NCBI GenBank assembly: GCA_964017185.1
Contig: OZ024870.1
Span: 29,659,621-29,723,620, forward strand
Source of the DNA: Rugalucina vietnamica
Lineage: Eukaryota; Mollusca; Bivalvia; Lucinida; Lucinidae
Reading direction: 5' to 3'
Length of the DNA stretch: 64,000 nt
The translations under genes and the position numbers were made by a program. Of this stretch, positions 32,093 to 43,821 are shown piece after piece (the stretch's first letter is position 1; every line of letters starts with the position of its first letter). Below the pieces are notes generated by a model, which made no database searches, had not been told where the DNA came from, and saw only the letters and a list, made by a program, of their open reading frames with translations.

Positions 32093-32282
32093 GGCATAAG
32101 TGACGACGACACAGTATTGGACTCATCGACGCAGACAAGAAGGTATTATTGGTTTCTGATGTGGCCGATAATCGATGTTCAAAGCGCAAAACAATGCGAA
32201 CATACTTTACGGTAACGTTGCTGATATTGCAATTGTGTGCGGCGGCTAAACGGTGACGTTGGATACATTTGTTTAGTAAGAA

Positions 32283-32346
32283 TAGAGGGACCAGGAATCG
32301 ATGCAATTAAATTTATAGAGGGACCAGGAATCGATGCAATTAAATT
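32283..32346. repeat. 32-bp tandem duplication
   Basis: TAGAGGGACCAGGAATCGAT occurs at 32283 and 32315 with the same following bases. Confidence 0.9.
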
Positions 32347-32532
32347 TAAAGTCCCAACATAGACACCAGGTGGGAAAGAAAATACATAAATCACAACATA
32401 ACATTTTCCGACAACACACACGAAGAGTAGAATGACTAGCTCTTTCCCAACATGATAGCCATCCGGCTAAATTTCAGCCGGAACGAAAGGCAACGAGCAC
32501 GACAGAGAGACAGGCATAATAAACAATATAAT

Positions 32533-32645
32533 AAAGATAAACCATTTTTCCTGGGACATCGACTATCGTTTTTACTGGGGACAAGTATAATGAAGATAAA
32601 CCACTTTTCCTGGGGCACTGCTTATCGTTTTTACTGGGGACATCC
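32533..32645. repeat. Tandem duplication, about 57-bp unit
   Basis: ATAAACCATTTTTCCTGGGA and ATAAACCACTTTTCCTGGGG each lead to TATCGTTTTTACTGGGGACA. Confidence 0.85.
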
Positions 32646-32794
32646 TCAATTTCATAAAGAAAGAAAATTAAATAAAAACAAACATAGTGTTCAACTGGCG
32701 AACACGTAACAATAACTTTTGATGTAGTTAAGTTAAAATCCCAACCGAAGACACCAGAAATACAGAGATAGATTATCATTATAATTAATAAAAA

Positions 32795-35250
32795 AGTACC
32801 AGTAGGCAAAGATCAGGAAAAGGCGCAATCAGAAAAAGACTCCCACTCCAAAAACCATGGTGGAAAAAAACCAAACTAACAATCAGGCACTTTTACCATG
32901 AAAACATTTCGTAAGCCGAATGAGCAGCTATTTTCCCAATAGGTGGCCACTCAGTTACCTTAACTTAACTAAAAATATGCAAACATACATAAGGCGCCAA
33001 CAGCACAAAAATATTTTAAACACCAAGACATAAAACAAAAAGAACCGCCACAGAAGTATCGACTTGGAACGATCAGATACACAAAGTTACTGGCGGGTTT
33101 AAATCGATTTTACACGGCCGTAACCTCACCCTCAGCTTCTGCAGTGGTTCATGACATTTAGTTAGTTCTTCGGTCCTCGTGGTGAATCTCTAACTAGTAA
33201 ATGAATCATCAAGAACAAACAAATAAATCATGATTAACATCCTGATGAATCAAAAACCAGGACTCACAGATTCAGTAAGCTGCCCGACGATGGAGATCCC
33301 TGGGCGCCAAATAACTTACTAACTCCGGAGCTAAAGAAAAACATCAGTTGGACCCCGGTGGGCCAAGCAACAGACAAGAAGCTCCGGCCCCAACCAACTA
33401 AAATGAATAGCTTTAAGTCGGGGCCATTATAGAGTCTGACGCCCGACCCACCGGCGTGCAATTAAAGAAGGCAGCATAGTTATCAACCGTGATTGGGTTA
33501 AAAACTAAGCATGCAGACTGTCGCATAACATTCAAGTTATAACCTATACGTCTGTAACGTGTTATGATTTTTCTGAACTGAAAAGAAAAATCATTAATTC
33601 CTATTATCAAGGAGATAGGACAAGGCGTCGCACACATTCTGACATGACCAAAGTGTATACCGACTTTGGTCAGAGGAAGTGAAAAAAGCCTTTCTGTCAT
33701 TACATACCAAATAAAGTGAACCATAGTTTTTAATGCCCTTTTGAAGGTCCACTCTATCAAATCCAGAAGTTTTTCTTTTATTAGATTATGTGGTAATGTT
33801 GTATACAGAGTAGAAAAATCATACGTGGACAAGCTTGTCGCACGGAACCCTCTACACTTCAATTTACTGAGCACCTCACCAGAATTTTTATTGACCAAAA
33901 CCAATTTTTATTTGAAGTTTCACACACAGTCTCACAGTATCTTATAACATGAGATTTGATAGCAGTAAGACAGGAAGTTAATAATTTAGAAAGTTCAGTA
34001 GTAGTACAAGAGCTAGAATTTGCAATAAATCTTGCTTTGTACGGTCTTTTGTGAAGCTTAGGTAATCAATACATCGTAGGAAGTTTGTCTTGGCCTTCAT
34101 TGACACAAACAGAAAACTTAACAGGTTAATCGTTTAAGTGGGCATTTACTACAGACACCTCATCAGTATCTGTCTCCAGATAAGCCCTGGTACCAGCCAG
34201 CTCCTGTTTTAAGGTGCTAATGTAGTGAAGCCTACAAACAACAACAACATTGTTTGCGGCTTTGTCTGCCGGAACCAAGACATACTTTCTGTGAAATTCT
34301 TGGATACCCTGCTTCAAATGCCTAAATGACGATTTAGGTTTAGGAGGTAAAAGATTAGTATTTTGTGAATAAAACTGTATACGTTTATCCACGATAGTGA
34401 AGATACTTCTTTTCCATTCTTTAAGAGCATCATCCTCAACACCCTCTCGTTTACACCATCGATTACCGAAATCATTCAATGCAGATGCAATCTCCTCTCT
34501 ACATTTATCGAAATTGATGTAGGATGGGAATCTATATTTCGGACCTTTAGAAACAATTTTGCGAATTCAAGAATCCGAAATTATTTTTAAATTTCCAGTA
34601 ACTATATGTCCGGCTGGTTGATAAACAAATTTTGAATCTTTACAATCTCAAGACTTAGGAGTATTAGCATGGATATCAAGATCAGAAACAAGTTTATTGA
34701 AATTAAAAATAGTATTTCTGATTGGTTTATTATATTTGTAACAAATAATAGGAGGTTCTGAATTTTGGAAGTACGTAGGTATAGACTGTATCACTGATTT
34801 ATCCTGGAATATGCTTGGTAAATCAATAAAGTCAATTCCTTTATTAATGAAAGGAATTTTAATAAAACTTCTAATGTGATCAGATTCGGAATCGATAAAT
34901 GGACGAAGAGCATGCTGAGTATAACATCTTGTTAACAGTGCAGCGCCATACATTTGATGATTTCTATCGTAAAATCTATTAGCCTCTGTGTCCAAGGAAC
35001 GTAATACAGCAATAGGTAGAGAACTAAGATAAGACAGCATTGGATGTCGACCGTGAATCCTTAGTTTAACAGCTAAATCATTAAGGGAAGTGTTCAATTT
35101 CATTGTAGCGCACCGTTTACGTTTGTCATTACCCTTTTTCCGTATACCATGAGATCTAGATTTGCGTTTACGAGCCATTTTTACTAGGACAGCGAAATTA
35201 CCATTGCTATCAGTACAGCGAAAATGTATAGCGATTATCAAAAACAAATT
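32795..35250 (-). pseudogene. Penelope-like retroelement, broken
   Basis: Minus strand, from about 35.25 kb to a 3' untranslated region ending near 32.8 kb. The start of the coding region is a basic stretch (KMARKRKSRSHGIRKKG) followed by about 150 residues without a motif I know. Then comes KYVLVPADKAANNVVVVC, and further on the reverse-transcriptase box TYDFSTLYTTLPHNLIKEKL. The LYT-L-P box after an aspartate and the KADK-like motif are typical of Penelope-like reverse transcriptases in marine invertebrates; it would copy the element RNA. The coding region is broken at several places and most of the RT core is missing or unreadable, and no GIY-YIG endonuclease is seen. The 3' region (positions about 32.8-33.4 kb) recurs as solo copies throughout the window, one of them inverted just beyond the 5' side. 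Confidence 0.6.
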
Positions 35251-35607
35251 AGAATAGAATTAAACCAAGATCTCAACTGGCTAACACATGTTTTACGAAA
35301 TGTAGCTGCAAATAAAGCCAAAACCTCAACTAAAGATACTAGGCGGGAAGAAGACCGTTTCAACTGGTTCACCAAGATGTTAATTCACGAACCAACAAGA
35401 AAAGCAACTCGACCATAATAAATAAAAAAATATCATACAGACAAACGGACAAAACGTGCAACATGAATATAAATAACAACAGAAATGGAGCGGTCAGTAA
35501 ACGCGATTTTACAGAGTTCTAATCTTCGCCCTATGTCTGTTGATATTTAAAACAAAAACAATCGTTTGATTTAACCAAAAAGCTCTTCCATATCTTCTTT
35601 GTTTGAA

Positions 35608-35690
35608 TTGTTGCTTTACCTTCCAGTCGACGCATATGGTAATGTCGGAATGTTGCCTTCATTTTACGGAACTATTATCCAACAGTATGA
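35608..35690 (+). repeat. R320 repeat, 5' fragment
   Basis: TTGAATTGTTGCTTTACC, GTAATGTCGGAATGTTGCC, then CATTTTACGGAAC. Only the first 80 bp. Confidence 0.6.
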
Positions 35691-35765
35691 ATCCATGTCG
35701 TCCACTATCAATCTATATCTTGTAATTTACGCATATAATGTTATACAAACCGGTGATAGACTTCA

Positions 35766-35925
35766 CAGTTAGAGATTCACCACGAGGACCGAAGAACTAA
35801 CTAAATGTTATGAACCACTGCAGAAGCTGAGGGTGAAGTTATGGCCATGTAAAATCGATTTAAACCAGCCAGTAACTTTGTGTTACTGATCGTTCCAAGT
35901 CGATACTTCTGTGGTGGTTCTTTTT
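35766..35925 (+). repeat. Solo 3' UTR copy of the Penelope-like family, inverted relative to the element
   Basis: It contains AGAGATTCACCACGAGGACC, GAACTAACTAAATG and GTTACTGATCGTTCCAAGTC. It lies about 500 bp beyond the 5' side of the element at 32.8-35.25 kb and points the other way, an arrangement known for Penelope-like elements. Confidence 0.75.
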
Positions 35926-36136
35926 GGTTTAAACTATATTTATTTGAACTTAAGCAAATAAGCAACACATATAAATACATACAGTATAAATTAGGATCCG
36001 AACGAAAGCCTATGGCTTATGAAGTTCATTTCCTTAAATCATCAAAGTTACAAAAGAGACAATTACAAGATGACAGCATGTAACAAAGATATGTATATAT
36101 ATTATTCAAAATAGCTGGAAAAATCTTTATGATGTT

Positions 36137-36158
36137 AAAAAAAAAAAAAAAAAAAAAA
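36137..36158 (+). repeat. A-run
   Basis: About 22 A on the plus strand. It has the wrong orientation to be the tail of the minus-strand LINE that begins just to the right. Confidence 0.8.
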
Positions 36159-36299
36159 GTTGTATGAATGCTCGGAAGATGGGGGTGATATGAAACGTGA
36201 AAAACAAGCATCAGGTCAAAATGTTCGGCGGTCCGCCAAGTATAAAATAATAATAATAGTTCAATACTCAGCAGCCATCACTTGGTACTCTAAAGTAAC

Positions 36300-37073
36300 C
36301 TATGTAAATCGTTTCGTCGCCAGTATGTATAACTGCACTCTTTTAAAGATTAAATTGTTCACAGAAACACTTTCATCCGGTTTTCCCTTTAACAGAGTTT
36401 CTACAGTCAATGGCAGACCGAGATCTGAAAAGTAACGTTGCCGTAAGTCATTATAGTGTACACAAGATAATAAGAAATGAAATGTCGTTTCTGGGGCACC
36501 GCATGAGCAAAGTGGGCTATCAGTAAGCTTCTTCTTAAATAAATGATGGTTCAAAGAACTACATTCAAGCCTTATGCGGGTATGAAGAATTTGTCCTAAA
36601 CGTGATGTTTGTATGGTATTGAAGTAAATTGGAGTAGTTGTATGTTGCATGTTAAGTTTATATTTAAAAGCTTGTTAAGATGGTGATTCTTTAATATGTT
36701 GGTCCAACTGATTCCACTGTCTTAGTGTAGATGGTAAAAATGAGTTAAAATGATATTTAGTTCTAACTGCAGGTATAACGAAGTTTGTTACGTTTCTTAG
36801 AGGATATCGCGTTCGTTCTTGAACTCTTTGAGGTACTAGTTGTTGTAGGTAGGGCGGAGTTAGATAATTTATCATTTTATATAACTGGCAAAGTTTATGC
36901 TTATCGCGACGATTCTTTAATGTCTTTAAACAGGTGTCATTGTACAACTTCTGAGTACTGCATAATTTGGTCCCTCCTGTTAGTATTCGGGCTGCATCTA
37001 ATTGAATATTTTCTACGTTTTGAATATGTTCCTGAGTATCGCTGTCCCATATTATGTCGCAATATTCCAGCAT
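36300..37073 (-). pseudogene. LINE C-terminal region
   Basis: The thumb-like stretch LEYCDIIWDSDTQEHIQNVE with IQLDAARILTGG lies at 37.07-36.7 kb. In a second frame, at 36.65-36.3 kb, CSCGAPETTFHFLLSC gives a C-x-C-x7-H-x4-C finger-like motif that is usual near the end of CR1/Jockey-group proteins. One frameshift lies between them near 36.66 kb. Confidence 0.85.
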
Positions 37074-37364
37074 TGGCCTAACAAAAGTGATGTATAATTT
37101 TAATAGAGAACGCCTATCGAGATCAAATTTATATCGCCTTTATGCCCCTAATCGTTTGGAAGCTTTGTCTTGCATTTGTTTAATCTGATTATTCCAGGAA
37201 AAGTCAGATGATATAATTAAACCAAGATGTTTATGTTTGGGAACATTCTTTACCTGAGTATCACCCATAAATAATGGGGGTGGAACAACTTAATTCTTTT
37301 CTTGGATGCTAACAGGACCTCAGTTTTGAGTGCATTGAATAACACTAACCACGATTTCGCCCAG

Positions 37365-37950
37365 TCAAGTATTTTTCTTTAAATCGTCATTTAATGTTGC
37401 CGCTGAAGCAGCTGGGTCATCAACTATTTCGAAAATACAAGTATCGTCCGCGAAGAGTCGTATGGAACTATTTATATCGTTAACTATATCATTAATGAAT
37501 ATGATGAATAAAAGTGGTCCCAAAATAGAGCCTTGAGGCACACCAGCATTCATCTTTTTCCACGACGAAGTGGCGTTATTCATACAAACACGTTGATACC
37601 TGTCCGAAAGATAATTCGTAAACCAGTTAAGTAAGTTACCAGAGATTCCTATTGACTTTAGCTTAAATAAGAGGCCACGATGCCATACACGATCGAAGGC
37701 CTTACTTATGTCTAAGAAAACTATTCGAAATTCCTTATTATCATCAAGTGCGTTGGATATTTCGTTGCAAATGCAAATGTACAAAAGTTGGTTAACAGTG
37801 GAGTCACCAGCCTGAAATCCAGACTGAAAGGGCGAGATCACAGATATTATTAGATAATTCGTCATGTGTTTGTGTATGCAACGTTCCATCAGTTTACCAG
37901 CATAATTAAGTAATGAAATTGGCCTGTAATTACTAGGATTTGAACGATCG
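37365..37950 (-). pseudogene. LINE reverse transcriptase palm
   Basis: Boxes in order: NPSNYRPISLLNYAGKLMER at the right end (its first part is just outside the open ATG frame), SPFQSGFQAGDSTVNQL, FLDISKAFDRVWHRGLLFKL (box A), AGVPQGSILGPLLFIIFIND (box B) and LFADDTCIF (the catalytic FADD box C). All three catalytic aspartates are present. The frame breaks shortly after DLKKN. Confidence 0.92.
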
Positions 37951-37956
37951 TCTTTT

Positions 37957-39486
37957 TAGCTCACCTGAGCCGTCAGGCTCACAAGGTGAGCTTATAGTAT
38001 ACCCATGCTCCGTCGTCCGTCCGTCCGTTCGTCGTCCGTCCGTCCGTCGTCCACAATTTTCAAAGATCTTCTCCTCTGAAACCGCTTGGCCAATCAAAGC
38101 CAAATTTTACATGAAGCATCTATGGGAAGGGGGAACCAATGTGTATATAAATAATCCAGGTCACATGACCAAGATGGCCGCCATGCCCATATATGGTAAA
38201 AACCCTTCAAAAATCTTCTTCTCCGGAACCACTGGACCGATTTCAACCAAACTTGGCATGAAGCATTAATGGCTCAAGCACTACAATGTGTATATAAATC
38301 ATGACCCTATGATGACCTTGACCTATTTTACGGCAAGGTCAACATAGGTCGCGAATGCATTTGAATGGGAAAAATTGTTAAATTGTCATTTAAAGGAAAA
38401 ATCTTGCAGAAAATGAGCAGTAGGACTGAATATTAATGATTCTGAAAAAAATTGGGCACCAGGGGCTCATCCGCCCCCACCCCGGGGCAATTTACATATA
38501 TATCTCCATAATATTCAAACATCTTCTCCTCTGAAACCGCTTGGCCAATCAAAGCGAAATTTTATGTGAAGCATCAATAGGAAGGGGTAACAAATATGTA
38601 TATAAAAAATCCAGGTCACATGACCAAGATGGCCGCCATGCCCATATATGGTAAAAACCGTTCAAAAATCTTCTTCTCCAGAACCGGTTGACCGATTTCA
38701 ACGAAACTTGGCACGAAGCATTGATGGCTCAAGCACTACAATGTGTATATAAATCATGACCCTGTGATGACCTTGACCTATTTTACGGGAAGGTCAACGT
38801 AGGTCACCAATGCATTTGAATGGGGAAAACTTTTAAAATGTCATTTAAAGTGTAAGTCTTGTAGGAAATGGGCAGTAGGACTGGATATTCATGATTCTGA
38901 AAAAAATTGGACCCCAGGGGCTCATGTGCCCCCACCCCGGGGCAATATACATGTATATTTCCATAATATTCAAACGTCTTCTCCTCTGAAACCGCTTGGC
39001 CAAACAAAGCCAAATTTTAAGTGAAGCATCTATAGAATAGGGGAATCAATGTGTATATAAATAATCTAGGTCACATGACCAATATGGCCGCCATGCCCAT
39101 ATATGGTAAAAACCCATCAAAAATCATCTTCTCTGAAACCAATAGACTGATTTCAAGGAAACTTGGCGTGAGGCATCGATGGCTAAAGTACTCCAATGTA
39201 TATATAAATCATGACCCTGTGATGACCTTGACCAAGTTTATGGCAAGGTCAACATGGGTTGCCTGTGCATCTGAATTGGGAAAACTGTTAAAATGTCATT
39301 TGAAGGAAAAAGCCAACAGGAAATTGGCAAATGGACAGAATATTGAAGATTCTGAAAAAAGAAAATGGCCCAAGGGCTTATCTGCCCCTGCACTGGAGTT
39401 AAATACCATAATATTCAAAAATGTTTATTGGTATATGCAGCTGATCTCAGGTGAGCGTTTACAGGACCATTGGTCCTCTGGTTTAT
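37957..39486 (+). mobile_element. CTCACC-family element with three 455-bp units, inserted in the LINE
   Basis: It starts TAGCTCACCTGAGCC, soon followed by a GTCC-rich stretch (38007-38052), and ends CAGGTGAGCG...GGACCATTGGTCCTCTGG. The word CTTCTCCTCTGAAACCGCTT starts at 38068, 38523 and 38978: three units, period 455. The inside is noncoding. Its ends lie between two pieces of LINE RT that follow each other in relatives, so it is younger than the LINE. Superfamily unknown. Confidence 0.88.
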
Positions 39487-39725
39487 GAATAGCAGTTACG
39501 TTGGATCTTTTCCACGCCTAGTATTAAGGAGAGATTGAATAATTTTCTTAGTGGAAGGACAAGTTGATTTGCACCTTCCTTGAACAATCTTGGACTGATG
39601 AGGTCTGAACCCGAGGCCTTATTTGGTTTAACCATGTTAATCGCTTCAATTACGTCTTCCTCGCTTATGATAATATTTTCAAGTACTTCATGCCATTTCA
39701 AAGTCTGATTCAATAATTTCGCCAT
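39483..39725 (-). pseudogene. LINE reverse transcriptase, N-terminal part
   Basis: DVIEAINMVKPNKASGSDLI with PRLFKEGA matches the first conserved RT box (I..LK..KA.G.D.I...l.k). It ends in VEKIQRNC, where the wording NVTAIHK of relatives would follow and where the DNA insert begins. Confidence 0.85.
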
Positions 39726-41049
39726 TCATTTCGAGGAACTGTATTGACTTTGTATTATTCACGGGGGCTATAATTTGATTAACTATTTTATGCCAAAGTT
39801 TAGAGTTATTATTACTATTTAAAATGTCGCTGATAAGCTTGTCATTATACTGTTTCTTTGCATCTCTTATCATCAAAGTCACTTCATTTCGTTTCGTTTT
39901 GAACTTGTTCCAGCTAGTAACGGTGTTTTTGCGTTTCGCGTTTCTAAATAAGCGTTTCCTTTTTCGAATTTCGCGCTTGATATGTGAATTTATCCAGTTG
40001 GGTTCGGTCGGTCTTAAAGTAATTGTTTTGTTGGGAATAGTAATTTTAGCTGCTGAAGTAATCATATCTGCAAATTTGTCTGCGCATTCATTAATATTGT
40101 TTGTTGAGAAAACATGGTCCCAGTCAGACTGGCCCAATTTATGCCTAAACTCATCATAGTCGCCCCTATCATATAGCCAGATGTGCCGTTTATACACTTT
40201 ATTAACTGGCTTTCGGTACTTTAGGTACAAAACCGTTGGACAGTGATACCGAATGAGGTTTGGTATAAAAGGAGACGTGACGTCGCTATAGAGTATATTT
40301 TCAGGTTTTCTTACAAGTACTAGATCAATCACAGAAGATGATTTTTCAGTATAATGTGTAGGCTGATCGATGAGTTGATGCAGGTTATAAGATGAAATGA
40401 GATTTGTCATTTTATTTGAAATATTTTGATTTTGCATATCGCTATTAAAGTCACCTACGATTACGATATCCTTTATTCCCGTACTAGTTAATAGATCGAA
40501 AGAGTTGTCAATTAAGTCCCAGTATGCATTTGTTGAGTTTGGCGGCCTATAGATTCCACATAAAAGGATCTTATGTTTATTCAGTATAATTTCAATACAG
40601 AGCGCCTCTAAATCGCCGTGGATTAAATCTGATCTTAGAACGAAATTGAGTCCTGTTTTAATGTAAATGGCGACCCCGCCACCAGGCCTATCAGCCCTAT
40701 CATTTCTATAAGGTGTACCAAAGTTGGAAATACGAAGATCGTCGTTACTTACATTAGGCTTCAGCCATGTCTCAGTAAGAACTACAATGTCGTAGGATTG
40801 CATTTCTGTCTCAAGAATATCAAGTTTTGGAACTAGGCTCTGAATATTCAATTGCATAACGCTAAGATTGTGAGTAAACAAGGATGAAAGTTGTGCATTT
40901 GACGTACACGTACTCGAAAGTGAGTCACTGTCAGGTCCCGGATTTGGATGGACATCGTTTGATAAAAGAATATGAGCCGCAAGACACCATGTAGTGCATA
41001 TAAAGAAAAAAACATATGGTATTTCTGGCGAAGATAACATTATGAACAA
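39688..41049 (-). pseudogene. LINE endonuclease domain with N-terminal 2A-like signal
   Basis: 453 codons from ATG 41049. Residues 8-29 are hydrophobic (IPYVFFFICTTWCLAAHILL), followed by DVHPNPGP at 32-39. The apurinic/apyrimidinic-type endonuclease covers residues about 62-280: LNIQSLVPKLDILE, VLTETWL (metal-binding glutamate), YRNDRADRPGGGVAIYI, CGIYRPPNS, IVGDFNSD and the terminal DLVL. It nicks the target DNA to prime reverse transcription. Residues 300-453 are basic (INSHIKREIRKRKRLFRN, then the usual KLWHKIVNQI linker) and lead to the RT. The frame is lost at the left end, where the next frame (39483-39725) overlaps it by 38 bp. Confidence 0.9.
40933..40956 (-). other. 2A-like motif DVHPNPGP
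   Basis: Residues 32-39 of the LINE protein read DVHPNPGP; the 2A ribosome-skipping consensus is D-x-E-x-N-P-G-P. The last four residues and the aspartate fit, with H where E is usual. APE-type LINEs of several marine invertebrates are known to carry 2A-like sequences behind a hydrophobic leader; activity of this variant is not known. Confidence 0.6.
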
Positions 41050-41779
41050 AGTTTTTGCCTGTCACAGCTTTCTTATATAGACCAGTTTTCAATCTTTGCC
41101 TTTGTCTCAGATAAAAATTTATGCTAAGTATGGCATCCATTTGGTTTAAATAGACAATTAGAAACAAGCAGACGAGTACACATCGCGAGGCCACTGGTGA
41201 ACCATATTTAAATAAAATGCGACTGCGTCCCACTGTCTCACACGCGGCGGCAGAGCCAAGATAAGTTACGTCAGCCATTTTTTCATGACAAAAGCTATAA
41301 AAATAGGCAACACCACCCCGTGTGCGAGAGAAGGACTTACAGCATGGCAAAGTTACACAAAATCTAAGTGGCGGCTTACCGCACAGACACGACCTGATGA
41401 GTGTGAAGATGAATGATGAAACATAGAATAATACGGCATTCATTTTGGAAGAAACAAATTTTTTGAATAGCTGTTTTTCAAGAAAATCCTATGGGAAAAA
41501 TTATCCCAGGACGTCAAGTGCTTTCGTGGCACAGCGTTCGTTAACATTTTGAAATGTTTAAGAAAAGACAGAATATATTTGCAACATACAACAGATAAAT
41601 GGTATGGTATACGAATTGAATTTTCAGTATTCAAATTAAGGTACATGATATTCCTAATGTGATATTCCTACATGAACTGCGCTTTGGTTTTATGGGGAGC
41701 AGCTATCGTACATTACAATATGCACGAACAACAAAGGTCTAGATAGGCTTAATTTCATTTACACTAAAACCACCCACTT

Positions 41780-42038
41780 TTTTTGGTGGTTCTTTTTGTT
41801 TTATGTCTTGGTGTTTAAAATATTTTTGTGCTGTTGGCGCCTTATGTATGTTTTCATATTTTTAGTTAAGGTAACTGAGTGGCCACCTATTGGGAAAATA
41901 GCTGCTCATTCGGCTTACGAAATGTTTTCATGGTATAAGTACCTGATTGTTGGTTTGGTTTTTTCCCACCTCGGTTTTTGGAGTGGGAATCTTTTTCTGA
42001 TAGCGCCTTTTCCTGATCTTTGCCTACGTGTACCTTTT
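41780..42038 (+). repeat. Solo 3' UTR copy of the Penelope-like family
   Basis: GGTGGTTCTTTTTGTTTTAT through GTGCTGTTGGCGCCTTATG to TTGCCTACGTGTACC. Confidence 0.8.
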
Positions 42039-42059
42039 CACAGCTCATGTTATACATAC

Positions 42060-42280
42060 CTACGATAGACTTCAACTTTTTATGGAGGCCAGTAAAGAAT
42101 ATTTTTCGCCCAGCACTGAAAATAGTGGAGAAAAATTGGAGAAGTGTGGCTGATAACAACTTCCGTCTTGTAAAACCTGACAGCCTTAAAAGAATGGCAA
42201 ATAGATATCGACAGGGAAATCGACCTAAAGAACCATTGACAAACCAAACACTTTTTGAGGTTAGTTTCGTTCCTGATTAA
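42060..42280 (+). pseudogene. MULE-type transposase fragment
   Basis: The frame reads RPALKIVEKNWRSVADNNFR, then SLKRMANRYRQGNRPKEP and TLFEVSFVPD before a stop. I recognise the sequence just upstream of the MULE catalytic domain in invertebrate FLYWCH/MULE proteins, where L.R.ANR.R...RP.EP...F.....FIP is typical. The catalytic part itself is absent. It has no ATG in frame and follows directly on a retroelement scrap. Assigned from memory of the motif order. Confidence 0.5.
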
Positions 42281-42289
42281 TACATTCAT

Positions 42290-43440
42290 ATATCATATCT
42301 ACAATAGAAATGCATTAATGACACGAAACTTCATTCGACAAAAACAAATAAAACAACACACGAGATCTGTCCCGGGAAATCATAAAGATGTCTGATATTT
42401 CGTGAACGGTTTGTTGAAATTTGAAGATATGTTCATGCTTTTAAACTACATTTGTACTGAGCAATCTGTGAAAATATTACATGTAGTTCAATCGCTTACA
42501 AATTGCAAAAGTTATGGAGATTTATATGATGGTGTATCGGCGTTTACGGAGCACGTTGAAAATCATTTTGCTACATTTTTGTGGAGGGGTGGTTGAATGT
42601 TTTGTGTGCAGTCTCTTTATTAGAGCCGTAATGGTGATGAATATTGTCATCTAAGCATTGATTAAAGTGTCAGTAAATTTTCAATTAATTTTTTCAATTT
42701 TGATAATTTTTGATATGTTCTAGTGCTTCGTTTGCCGAACAAGGATCTGTCGAAAACTTCCCAAATGCATTACAGATAAACCAATTAAAGACTAATTAAA
42801 ATTTGACTTAAATGAGCGACAGTGATAAATATATATTTTTGCCCGCCTTCACACTCGAATTTTATGCGCAAAGTTTTGGAATTCCGGAAGTAAATAGAAA
42901 CACGTGCTAAACTCTATTTACAACCAAACATAATTAGTTTTAATTAATTACATATACTTTTGATTTACTGTAAAATAAAAAATATTGAAAGTATGATCGT
43001 GTGCATTGTGAAATCTTAATCATGACTACTTGTCCCATCATTGAAAGGCAATAGTGTGTGCCATAAACAAAGTGGTTTTTTGTTATACATAATCGATTTT
43101 ATTTACGGAGAGGCTACATAGGGGGAAATTAAGAAAGATAACAGCGCAAACTGCCCTATACATGAAAGACCGTTCAAGAACCGCGTTCTGTAGCAATTTT
43201 GCATTCTCTATAATGCATTACCCGAACGTTGACACATTTATTTTTATGCCAACATCATAGCCACAACGTCATATTTCCTCCCTAAAATAACGTTGTGTTT
43301 TGTGGTCAGCGTTCATACGGGTTGGCGTTGCAATGAAATCAGAGAAAACTTACGTTTACCGCAAAATTCTCAATGCCCGGGTTACTGAAAACGAGAATAA
43401 AGTGGTCTGTGGAGTATGAGCCATGTCGACCCGGGAACAA
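42290..43440. other. No gene recognised
   Basis: AT-rich; the short open stretch at 42402-42596 is not convincing. No repeat ends identified. Confidence 0.45.
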
Positions 43441-43448
43441 CCTAAGTT

Positions 43449-43812
43449 AAAGAGTATACGTAGCTCGCATTCTTCGATACACACCTCGTACAACTGGCAG
43501 CATGAGGTGCTACAATTTTTACGAGTACGTACCGTAACGCAGCAGTTCCGATACGCTGTGCATACGCCAATAACACGTATAAGAATGCAACGCAGCAGAT
43601 ACTCCTAATACGCCACGTAAACGTAACGATTAATAGCTTTGTCACATATTCACGTATCTGCGGCGTATCGCTCGCGTATCTATGATAATGTCGATACGCC
43701 GAGGTCTGAGCCGTATCAGTTGTTCAAGCGACGTATGTAGGTCACGTACGTTTGACGTTCCTACTACGTTCCCGTGGCGTATCAGTGACGTATCTGTATT
43801 CGTATTGAATTT
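43449..43812. repeat. Degenerate CGTATC/GATACG array, part 1
   Basis: It is dense in words built on TACG, CGTATC and GATACG (for example CGCGTATCTATGATAATG, GTCGATACGCCGAGG, GGCGTATCAGTGACGTATC). Parts 2 and 3 lie at 44245-44365 and 44985-45135 and may be one block split by insertions. Confidence 0.65.
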
Positions 43813-43821
43813 CACTTAAGA

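Larger units (their letters stand above)
36200..41443 (-). mobile_element. APE-type LINE (CR1/Jockey group), split by a DNA element
   Basis: The LINE runs leftwards from about 41.4 kb. Order on the minus strand: 5' region (41.44-41.05 kb), N-terminal membrane segment plus 2A-like motif, APE endonuclease (39.7-40.9 kb), first part of the reverse transcriptase (39.48-39.73), a foreign insert (37.957-39.486), the RT palm (37.95-37.37), thumb and C-terminal region (37.07-36.3) with a cysteine-histidine motif. No separate ORF1 was found. Both outer ends are approximate. A frameshift lies near 39.7 kb and further breaks near 37.3 and 36.66 kb, so the copy is dead. Confidence 0.88.

Noticed and set aside
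36137-36158. Poly(A) tail of the LINE at 36-41 kb
   Set aside because: The LINE is on the minus strand, so its tail would read as T on the plus strand; this run is A.
40931-41443. A separate ORF1 protein of the LINE
   Set aside because: The frame has no zinc knuckle, coiled coil or RRM and overlaps the endonuclease frame; it is more likely 5' untranslated sequence.
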